Assembly (NCBI GenBank): GCA_910588175.1
Contig: CAJUQQ010000036.1
Span: forward strand, 1 to 19,940
Source of the DNA: an uncultured Oscillibacter sp.
GTDB taxonomy: Bacteria > Bacillota > Clostridia > Oscillospirales > Oscillospiraceae
Direction of reading: 5' to 3'
Length of the DNA: 19,940 nt
Shown here: in pieces, positions 1 through 6,586 of the stretch
How positions within the stretch are numbered: position 1 is the stretch's first letter
How the letters are laid out: every line of letters starts with the position of its first letter
Notes under the pieces: model-generated
Told to the model about the DNA's origin: nothing
Seen by the model: only the letters and a program-made list of their open reading frames with translations
Databases searched by the model: none
Translations under genes and position numbers: made by a program

Positions 1-6
1 TTTGCT

Positions 7-35
7 AGATTACCATCTCCTCCCTCTTTTGTCAA
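7..35 (-). promoter_or_regulatory. Possible divergent sigma-A-type promoter
   Basis: Read on the minus strand there is a perfect -35 box TTGACA (30-35), a 17-base spacer and a poor -10 box TAATCT (7-12). It would drive a gene leaving the window on the left. Only the -35 is convincing, and the surrounding tract (about 13-100) is almost pure pyrimidine on the plus strand, so chance similarity is quite possible. Confidence 0.25.
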
Positions 36-145
36 TCCCTTTCTTTCCCCTTTTTCCCTTTTTCTGTTTTCACCATCCTCTTCCCTCTTTTTGGGTATTA
101 CCTATGGTCAATTTGAAAAACGCCCTGTGCAAATCCGACAGCTTG

Positions 146-166
146 TGCTATACTGTTCCTTATAAT
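146..166 (+). promoter_or_regulatory. Possible promoter region of the YhaN-like ATPase gene
   Basis: An extended -10 element TGC-TATACT lies at 146-154 and a perfect TATAAT hexamer at 161-166. Neither has a good -35 box at the usual 16-18 bases, although extended -10 promoters can do without one. The gene start follows about 85-100 bases downstream. The exact promoter cannot be settled from sequence alone. Confidence 0.35.
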
Positions 167-251
167 CCCCGTCTCATCCGCAAATATGCGAAGGCAATGC
201 CCGCGTTCCCTTACTAGAGTCCTACCAGAGTCCTATAAAGGAGATGATCTT

Positions 252-2501
252 TTGCTGATCCGCCGCATGACCGCCACTTTCGGCAAGCTCCGGGAGCAAA
301 CCCTGGAGCTCCAGGACGGTCTGAACATCCTTCAGGCCCCCAATGAGACCGGCAAATCCACCTGGTGCGCCTTCCTCCTCGCCATGCTCTACGGCGTCAA
401 CACCAAGGAGCGGGACCGGGCGGGCGTCCTGGCGGACAAAAACCGCTTCGCCCCCTGGTCCGGCGTGGCCATGTCCGGCCGTCTGGACTGCCGGACGGGA
501 GAAGACGCCCTGTCCCTCTGCCGCGTCACCCGCCGCCAGACCGCCCCTATGGGGGACTTTCAGGCCCTCTACGCCGGCACCACCGACCCGGTCCCCGGCC
601 TCACCGGGACCAACTGCGGAGAGACGCTTCTGGGTGTCAGCCGGGAGGTGTACGCCCGCAGTGCCTTCATCCGCCAGGGCGGCGTGGCCGTCACCCAGGA
701 CCCGGGACTGGAGCGGCGCATCGCCGCCCTAGTCACCTCCGGCGAGGAGGACACCTCTTATATGGAGACGGTGGAGATTCTGAAAAAACAGCTGAACCGC
801 CGCCGCCACAATAAAACCGGCCAGCTCCCCGCCCTGGAGGCCGAGCTCCAGGAGACGGCGGCTCTGCTGGCCTCTCAGGCGGAGCTGGTCCGCCAGCGGG
901 AAAACCTGCTGGCCCGCTCGGCGGAACTGGAGGCCGCGGAAGCTTCCTTAAAGGAGGAGCTGTCCGCCCTGGACCGCTGGGCGGTCCACCGGAAACGCCT
1001 CGACCTGCAAAAGACGGAGGCCGCCGCCGTCCAGGCGGAGGAAAAGGCCGCCGCCCTCCGCCGCCGCCTGGAGGAGGAGCAGATTCCCGAAAACGACGCA
1101 ACGGGCCGTCTCCGGGGGGCCATTGTGAACCTGAACACCGTCCGCAAAAGCGCCGAGAAGGCCCAGGCACAGTACGAGTCCGCCAAAGCCGCCCTGGCCC
1201 AGGCGGAAGAGCGCCTCGCCGCCAGCCCCTTCGCCGGGCAGACGGCGGAGGAGGCCCTGCGGAGCGTTCAAAATCCCCCGCCGCCCTCCCGCAAGACGGA
1301 CTGGCCCGCCGTTTTGACGGCGCTGGCCGGCTTTGCCGCCGCCCTGGCGGTGCTCTTCACCATCCTTCCCCACAGCGCCCCGTATCTGGCCTTCGGTGTT
1401 TCCATCCTGATCGTCCTGCTGGCCTGCTCCGCCGCGGCGCTCATCCACCGGCGCAATCTGGGCAAGGCCCAACAGGCCATTTTGACGGAGCTCTACGGCA
1501 CCGCCGTCCCGGAGGAGATCGAAGCCCTGCTGGGTACTTATCAAACTCTCCTCGCGGACCGGGACGCCGCCAAACAGGAGGTCTCCGCCAAATCCGCCGC
1601 CGCCCAGGGCCTTTGGCAGTCCGTGGATGTAAACGCGGAGGGCATTCTGGAGGAGGTCCGCCGCTTCGCCCCCGCCGCCTATGACATTCCCTCCGCCGAC
1701 GCGGCCCTCCGGGCCGGGGCTCTGCTCCGGAGGGAGCTCAGCGAAACGGAAAAGGCCGCCCGGGAGGCCCGCCTCCGGGCGGAGCTCCAGGCCCAGCAGG
1801 CCCCCGCCCCGGAGGAGGACCCGGACGCGCCGCCCCTTCTCCCGCCCCAGCGGGACCAGGACGCCGTGACGGAGGAGCTGGAGTCCCTCCAGGCGGACCT
1901 GGCCGCCCTGCGCTCCAACCTGGACCGCATCGCCGGGCGGCTCCACGCCACCGGGGACCCCCTGGCTCTGCAGGAAGCCGCCGGCCGTCTGACGGAGGAG
2001 ATCGCCGTTTTGGAGGGGGAATACGCCGCCATTGAGCTGGCCATGTCCACCCTGGCCCGGGCCAATACCCAGCTCCAGGGCCGGTTCTCCCCCGCCCTGG
2101 GCCAGCGGGCGGCGGAAATTTTCGATCAGCTTACAGGCGGGGCTTACAGCGGCGTGGCTCTGGACCGGACCCTCCGCGTCTCGGCGGAGCCCGCGGGCAC
2201 CGGCGTCCCCCGGGATGTGGGCTATCTCTCCGCCGGCGCGGCGGATCAGCTCTACCTCGCGGTGCGCCTGGCGGTCTGTGATCTGGTGCTCCCCCAGGAG
2301 AACGCTGTCCCCATTGTCCTGGATGACGCCCTGGCCAGCTTTGACGACGCCCGCTGCGCCGCCGCCCTGGACTATCTCCGCAAGGAGGCGGAAAAGCGCC
2401 AGATTTTGCTCTTCACCTGCCACAGCCGGGAGGCGGCCCATTTTCAGGACGACCCCGCCGTCTCGATCCAGGTCTTGACGGCCCCGGCGGAGGAGGTATA
2501 A
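252..2501 (+). CDS. Membrane-anchored SMC/SbcC-like AAA ATPase (YhaN-type)
   Basis: The 749-residue product has the split ABC/SMC ATPase layout. Walker A APNETGKST (about residues 29-37) is near the N-terminus. The C-terminus carries an ABC signature LSAG (about 659-662), Walker B with D-loop IVLDDALASFD (about 688-698) and an H-switch TCHS (about 722). Between them are Glu/Ala/Leu-rich coiled-coil arms (about 190-345 and 405-600) separated by two hydrophobic helices (about 351-372 and 377-398), so the arms look membrane-anchored. This matches Bacillus YhaN-like proteins, relatives of SbcC/Rad50 thought to work with a YhaO-type nuclease on DNA ends. The start is TTG at 252, because AAAGGAG (237-243) sits eight bases before it; the upstream in-frame ATG at 186 has no such site. 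No nuclease partner is visible in the window. Function in DNA repair is inferred. Confidence 0.85.
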   Translation: MLIRRMTATFGKLREQTLELQDGLNILQAPNETGKSTWCAFLLAMLYGVNTKERDRAGVLADKNRFAPWSGVAMSGRLDCRTGEDALSLCRVTRRQTAPMGDFQALYAGTTDPVPGLTGTNCGETLLGVSREVYARSAFIRQGGVAVTQDPGLERRIAALVTSGEEDTSYMETVEILKKQLNRRRHNKTGQLPALEAELQETAALLASQAELVRQRENLLARSAELEAAEASLKEELSALDRWAVHRKRLDLQKTEAAAVQAEEKAAALRRRLEEEQIPENDATGRLRGAIVNLNTVRKSAEKAQAQYESAKAALAQAEERLAASPFAGQTAEEALRSVQNPPPPSRKTDWPAVLTALAGFAAALAVLFTILPHSAPYLAFGVSILIVLLACSAAALIHRRNLGKAQQAILTELYGTAVPEEIEALLGTYQTLLADRDAAKQEVSAKSAAAQGLWQSVDVNAEGILEEVRRFAPAAYDIPSADAALRAGALLRRELSETEKAAREARLRAELQAQQAPAPEEDPDAPPLLPPQRDQDAVTEELESLQADLAALRSNLDRIAGRLHATGDPLALQEAAGRLTEEIAVLEGEYAAIELAMSTLARANTQLQGRFSPALGQRAAEIFDQLTGGAYSGVALDRTLRVSAEPAGTGVPRDVGYLSAGAADQLYLAVRLAVCDLVLPQENAVPIVLDDALASFDDARCAAALDYLRKEAEKRQILLFTCHSREAAHFQDDPAVSIQVLTAPAEEV

Positions 2502-2572
2502 AATAGACCCCGTCCCAACCCATGGTCGTTTTTTAGTGAATTTATAAAATGATAAAAGAGGAGACCTTCATC

Positions 2573-3394
2573 ATGAGCGAATGCACCCACGACTGCTCCA
2601 CCTGCGACGAGTCCTGCGCGGACCGCCAGGAGCCCCAGTCCCTTTTAAAGGAGCTGAACCCTCACGCCCGGGTGGGCAAGGTCTTCGGCGTCGTCTCCGG
2701 CAAGGGCGGCGTCGGCAAGTCCATGGTCACCAGCCAGCTGGCGGTGACCATGCGCCGCCGGGGCCATACCGCCGGCATTCTGGACGCGGACGTCACCGGC
2801 CCCTCCATCCCCAAGGCCTTCGGCGTCCACGGCCAGGCCGTGGGCGGCGAGGAGGGCATTTACCCCATGGAGTCCCGCTCCGGCATCCAGATGATGAGCA
2901 CCAACCTGCTCCTCCCCAATGAAACGGACCCGGTGATCTGGCGGGGCCCGGTCATCTCCGGCGTTGTCCAGCAGTTCTGGACGGACGTGCTGTGGAACTG
3001 CGACTATCTCTTTGTCGACATGCCCCCGGGCACCGGGGACGTGTCCCTCTCCGTCTTCCAGTCCATCCCTCTGGACGGCATTGTTGTGGTGGCCTCCCCC
3101 CAGGAGCTCGTCTCCATGGTGGTGGAGAAGGCGGTCAAGATGGCGGAGATGATGGAGGTGCCCATTCTGGGCCTCATTGAGAACATGAGCTATGTTCTCT
3201 GCCCGGACTGCGGCAAAAAGCTCCGCCTCTTCGGCGAGGGCAAAACGGCGGAGGCGGCGAAGCGCCACAGCCTGCCCCTGCTGGCGGAAATGCCCATCGA
3301 CCCGGCCCTGGCGGCCCTGGCGGACGCGGGAGACATCGAGTCCTTCCAGGGCGGCTGGCTGGACGCCGCCGCCGACCTGCTGGAAAAAACGTAA
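2573..3394 (+). CDS. mrp: Mrp/NBP35-family iron-sulfur cluster carrier ATPase
   Basis: This 273-residue P-loop NTPase belongs to the Mrp/ApbC/NBP35 group, which binds and delivers 4Fe-4S clusters to apoproteins in the cytoplasm. The deviant Walker A GKGGVGKS (43-50), the motif DADVTGPSIP (71-80), the MPPGTGD segment (about 150-156) and the ENMSY-CPDCG segment with CxxC Cys210/Cys213 are all present. The CxxC is the known site of cluster binding at the dimer interface. An extra N-terminal cluster of four cysteines (4, 8, 11, 15) precedes the ATPase core, recalling NBP35. The start is ATG 2573, with AGAGGAG nine bases upstream, rather than the in-frame ATG at 2549. It follows the YhaN-like gene by 71 bases and ends at a strong terminator. 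Confidence 0.93.
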   Translation: MSECTHDCSTCDESCADRQEPQSLLKELNPHARVGKVFGVVSGKGGVGKSMVTSQLAVTMRRRGHTAGILDADVTGPSIPKAFGVHGQAVGGEEGIYPMESRSGIQMMSTNLLLPNETDPVIWRGPVISGVVQQFWTDVLWNCDYLFVDMPPGTGDVSLSVFQSIPLDGIVVVASPQELVSMVVEKAVKMAEMMEVPILGLIENMSYVLCPDCGKKLRLFGEGKTAEAAKRHSLPLLAEMPIDPALAALADAGDIESFQGGWLDAAADLLEKT

Positions 3395-3401
3395 CACGGA
3401 A

Positions 3402-3446
3402 CCGCGCTCCGTCCCCGGAATCCCAGGGCGGAGCGCGGCCTTTTTT
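3402..3446 (+). terminator. Rho-independent terminator after mrp
   Basis: A perfect 10-base-pair GC-rich stem, CCGCGCTCCG (3402-3411) with CGGAGCGCGG (3429-3438), is followed two bases later by six T residues (3441-3446). It closes the transcription unit of the preceding gene seven bases after its stop codon. Confidence 0.92.
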
Positions 3447-3605
3447 CAAAGCCCCGGCAGTCCGTTTTTCTCCCGGAACAGGGCCGTCCTTTCCCCGGAA
3501 AACCAGCGCCGCAAAAGGTCCCCGGCCCAAAAGAAAAGCGGAATTTCCCAAAAATATGTACTGACCGCACAAGGCCCCGCCCCCTGATTTTGTCGGGAAC
3601 GGCAA

Positions 3606-3634
3606 TTGCAAAAACCGCCGGAATTCGACATAAT
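3606..3634 (+). promoter_or_regulatory. Sigma-A-type promoter of xpt
   Basis: TTGCAA (3606-3611) and CATAAT (3629-3634) are separated by 17 bases. Transcription would start near 3641, about 30 bases before the xpt start codon. That leader is too short for a purine riboswitch, and none of the conserved purine-aptamer core is seen between 3447 and 3669, which otherwise holds nothing recognisable. Confidence 0.75.
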
Positions 3635-3669
3635 AGTGGGTGACAATACAACATCAGGAGGTACGCATC

Positions 3670-4245
3670 ATGCAGGAGCTAAAAGACCGCATCGTTCAGG
3701 AGGGCAAGGTCCTTCCCGGAAACATCATCAAGGTGGACGGATTCCTGAACCACCGCATCGACACGGAGCTGATGGAGCACATCGCCGAGGAATTCGGCCG
3801 CCGCTTTGACATGGACGGCGTGGATGTCATCCTCACCGCCGAGGCCAGCGGCATCGCCTTGGCCGCCGTGGTGGCCCGCCGCTTCGGCAAGTCCATGATC
3901 TTCGCCAAGAAGGCCAAAAGCGACAACATCGAGGGCGGCCTGTATCAAAGCGACATCTTCTCCTATACTTACAAAAAGAAGGTCACCCTCCTGGTCAGCA
4001 AGGAGTGGCTCCACGCCGGGGACCGGGTGCTGGTGGTGGACGACTTCATGGCCAACGGCGAGGCCGTCCGGGGCCTGTGCGACATCGTGGAGAAGGCCGG
4101 GGCGGAGCTCGTCGGCATCGGCTGCGCCGTGGAGAAGGGCTTCCAGGGCGGCGGCGACCGCCTCCGGGAGGCGGGGGTGAACCTCTGCTCCCTGGCCATC
4201 ATTGAAAGCGCCGAGCCGGGAAATATTGTCTTCCGGGAGGAATAA
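3670..4245 (+). CDS. xpt: Xanthine phosphoribosyltransferase
   Basis: Xpt converts xanthine and PRPP to XMP in the cytoplasm, salvaging purine base toward GMP. The 191-residue product is the usual family length (about 190-195) and matches my recollection of Bacillus Xpt along its whole length: KVDGFLNH (about 21-28), the substrate-side EASGIA (58-63), the PRPP-binding loop VLVVDDFMANGEA (120-132), and EKGFQ near 155-159. The start is ATG 3670, with AGGAGGT (3656-3662) seven bases before it; an upstream in-frame ATG at 3640 overlaps the promoter and is unlikely. XMP is the substrate of GMP synthase, encoded about 770 bases downstream on the same strand, so the two enzymes form consecutive salvage steps. 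Regulation by a riboswitch is not visible. Confidence 0.95.
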   Translation: MQELKDRIVQEGKVLPGNIIKVDGFLNHRIDTELMEHIAEEFGRRFDMDGVDVILTAEASGIALAAVVARRFGKSMIFAKKAKSDNIEGGLYQSDIFSYTYKKKVTLLVSKEWLHAGDRVLVVDDFMANGEAVRGLCDIVEKAGAELVGIGCAVEKGFQGGGDRLREAGVNLCSLAIIESAEPGNIVFREE

Positions 4246-4320
4246 TTCTCCCACCCCGTGAAACCTCCCCGCCCCTTTTCTCGTCTTTGTCCTTAGACAA
4301 GCTGAAAAGGAGGATGTCCC

Positions 4321-4947
4321 ATGAAACGCGTTTTGATTTTCCTGTGCCTGCTGGCCCTTCTTCCCGCCTGCCGGGGAAACGATTGGGGAAGCAATTCCAG
4401 CTCCGCCAAGCCCGTGATCTACCTCTATCCGGAGGAGGAGACGGGGGTCACCGTCCGCCTGGACTACGACGGGGAGCTTACCTGCACCTATCCCGCCTAT
4501 GACGGCGGCTGGACCGTCACCGCCGCCCCCGGCGGGACCCTGACGGACGCGTCCGGCCAGACCTACCGCTACCTCTACTGGGAGGGCGTCACCCAGACAG
4601 AATACGATTTTTCCCAGGGCTTCTGCGTTCCCGGAGCGGACACCGCCGCTTTTTTGGAGGACGCCCTCAGCCGTCTGGGCCTCACCCGGCGAGAGGCCAA
4701 CGAGTTCATCGTCTACTGGCTCCCCCGGATGGAGGCCAATCCCTATAACCTGATCGCCTTCCAGGCGGAGGACTACACGAATCACGCCCGCCTTACCGTC
4801 ACCCCGGAGCCGAACAGCCTCCTCCGGGTCTTTATGGCCTGGAAACCCTTAGAGGCCCCTATGGACCTCCCCGCCCAGGAGCTTCCCGCCTTCAAGCGCA
4901 CCGGCTTCACCGTGGTGGAGTGGGGCGGGGCGGAGCTTTCTTCCTGA
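4321..4947 (+). CDS. Conserved lipoprotein of unknown function
   Basis: The 208-residue product starts with a short lipoprotein signal: a charged MKR, a hydrophobic stretch, then the lipobox LPAC with Cys17 as the likely lipidated residue. It should therefore be anchored to the outer face of the membrane. The mature part opens with KPVIYLYPEEE (about 30-40) and contains Tyr/Trp-rich beta-type sequence; I associate this motif set with a widespread uncharacterised clostridial family. No catalytic motif is recognised. ATG 4321 is preceded by AAAGGAGG (4307-4314) at six bases. It lies between xpt and guaA on the same strand, but the gaps (75 and 69 bases) and the extracytoplasmic location give no reason to place it in purine metabolism. 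Confidence 0.8.
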   Translation: MKRVLIFLCLLALLPACRGNDWGSNSSSAKPVIYLYPEEETGVTVRLDYDGELTCTYPAYDGGWTVTAAPGGTLTDASGQTYRYLYWEGVTQTEYDFSQGFCVPGADTAAFLEDALSRLGLTRREANEFIVYWLPRMEANPYNLIAFQAEDYTNHARLTVTPEPNSLLRVFMAWKPLEAPMDLPAQELPAFKRTGFTVVEWGGAELSS

Positions 4948-5016
4948 GCGCCGCCTCTCCCCCTGCGGGGGCGCCGCCCCTAAGCCAAATCTAACGAAAG
5001 AACCGAGGAATCGCTT

Positions 5017-6558
5017 ATGTCCCACCAAACCGTCATCGTCCTGGACTTCGGCGGCCAGTACAATCAGCTCATCGCCCGCCGGGTCCGGGAACAGGGGGTC
5101 TACTGCGAGGTCAAGCCTTGCACCACCCCCCTGGCGGAGCTGAAAGCCCGAAACCCCATCGGCATCATCTTCACCGGCGGCCCCGGCAGCGTCTACGACC
5201 CCGCCGCCCCCCAGGCGGACCCGGAGCTGTTCCGCCTGGGCGTGCCCATTCTGGGCATCTGCTACGGCTGCCAACTGCTGGCCCACAACCTGGGGGGCCG
5301 GGTGGCCCCCGCCCAGAGCGATACCGCCCGGGAATACGGCAAAACCGCCACCCACTTTGACCCGGATTGTAAGCTCTTTCACGGTCTCCCCGCCGAAAGC
5401 GTCACCTGGATGAGCCACGGGGATTACATGGAGACGGTCCCCGATGGCTTCCGCCTGACGGCCCGCAGCGCCGCCTGTCCCAACGTGGCCATCGCGGACG
5501 AGGCCCGGGGCTTCTACGGCGTTCAGTTCCACCCGGAGGTGAACCACACGGAGCACGGCGCGGCTATGCTCCGCAATTTCCTCTACGAGATCTGCGGCGC
5601 CGCGGGGGACTGGACCATGGAGGATTACAAGGAACGCGCCGTCCGCCGCCTCCGGGAGAAGATCGGAGACGGCAGGGTTCTCCTGGCCCTCAGCGGCGGG
5701 GTGGACAGTTCCGTGGCCGCCGCCCTGCTGGCGGAGGCCGTGGGGCCCCAGCTGACCTGCGTCTTTGTGGACCACGGCCTGATGCGCCTGAACGAAGGGG
5801 ACGAGGTGGAAGCCGCCTTCTCCCAATGGGACATTCGCTTCATCCGGGTCAACACGGAGGAGCGTTTTCTCTCCAAGCTCTCCGGCGTGACCGAGCCGGA
5901 GGGTAAGCGCAAAATCATCGGCGAGGAGTTCATCCGGGTCTTCGAGGCGGAGGCCAAACAGATCGGCCGGGTGGATTACCTGGCCCAAGGGACCATCTAC
6001 CCCGATGTCATCGAGTCCGGCGCGGGAGACGCCGCCGTCATCAAGAGCCACCACAACGTGGGGGGCCTGCCGGATTATGTGGATTTCAAGGAAATCGTGG
6101 AGCCCCTGCGGATGCTCTTCAAGGACGAGGTGCGCCAGCTGGGCCGGGAGCTGGGCCTGCCGGAGTACCTGGTGAGCCGCCAGCCCTTCCCGGGCCCAGG
6201 CCTTGCCATCCGCTGCATCGGCGAAGTGACGAAGGAGAAGCTGGACATGCTCCGCCGGGCGGACTTCATCTTCCGGGACGAAATCGCCAAAGCGGGCCTG
6301 GCGGGGACCATGGACCAGTATTTCGCCGTGCTGACGAACCTGCGCAGCGTAGGGGTCATGGGGGACGGCCGGACCTATGACTACGCCCTGGCCCTTCGCA
6401 GCGTCACCACCAGCGACTTCATGACGGCGGACTGGACCCGGATTCCCTACGAGGTTTTGGACCGCGTCAGCGTCCGGGTGGTGAACGAGGTGCCCCATAT
6501 CAACCGGGTGCTCTACGACATCACCAGCAAACCCCCGGCGACCATTGAATACGAGTAA
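5017..6558 (+). CDS. guaA: GMP synthase (glutamine-hydrolysing)
   Basis: GuaA aminates XMP to GMP using glutamine and ATP, in the cytoplasm. The 513-residue length is typical. The N-terminal class I glutamine amidotransferase has its nucleophile in GICYG (Cys82) and the partners His172 and Glu174 in QFHPEV. The ATP pyrophosphatase P-loop SGGVDSS lies at 226-232, and the dimerisation domain ends in the family's usual PPATIEYE. The gene is intact to its last codon. The ribosome binding site (GAGG about nine bases before ATG 5017) is weaker than its neighbours'. With xpt upstream it forms an XMP-to-GMP route. Its 3' end is a known integration hotspot in bacteria, and a compositionally different gene begins 28 bases after the stop. 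Confidence 0.97.
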   Translation: MSHQTVIVLDFGGQYNQLIARRVREQGVYCEVKPCTTPLAELKARNPIGIIFTGGPGSVYDPAAPQADPELFRLGVPILGICYGCQLLAHNLGGRVAPAQSDTAREYGKTATHFDPDCKLFHGLPAESVTWMSHGDYMETVPDGFRLTARSAACPNVAIADEARGFYGVQFHPEVNHTEHGAAMLRNFLYEICGAAGDWTMEDYKERAVRRLREKIGDGRVLLALSGGVDSSVAAALLAEAVGPQLTCVFVDHGLMRLNEGDEVEAAFSQWDIRFIRVNTEERFLSKLSGVTEPEGKRKIIGEEFIRVFEAEAKQIGRVDYLAQGTIYPDVIESGAGDAAVIKSHHNVGGLPDYVDFKEIVEPLRMLFKDEVRQLGRELGLPEYLVSRQPFPGPGLAIRCIGEVTKEKLDMLRRADFIFRDEIAKAGLAGTMDQYFAVLTNLRSVGVMGDGRTYDYALALRSVTTSDFMTADWTRIPYEVLDRVSVRVVNEVPHINRVLYDITSKPPATIEYE

Positions 6559-6586
6559 ACAGAACTTATAGAAAATGGAGCGAAAA

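Noticed and set aside
2..217. Short open frame at the left edge (Phe/Leu/Pro-rich)
   Set aside because: Product of a pyrimidine-rich non-coding tract; no ribosome binding site and no plausible protein features.
948..2441. Long minus-strand open frame opposite the YhaN-like ATPase
   Set aside because: Gly/Leu-rich shadow with no ribosome binding site or motif; the opposite strand has a complete ATPase.
3447..3669. Purine riboswitch in front of xpt
   Set aside because: No purine-aptamer core is visible, and the promoter lies only about 60 bases before the start codon, leaving no room for the aptamer.
4948..4978. Hairpin CCCCC/GGGGG flanked by two GCGCCGCC copies between the lipoprotein gene and guaA
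   Set aside because: Five-pair stem without a T-run. It is as expected by chance in GC-rich DNA, so it is not called a terminator.
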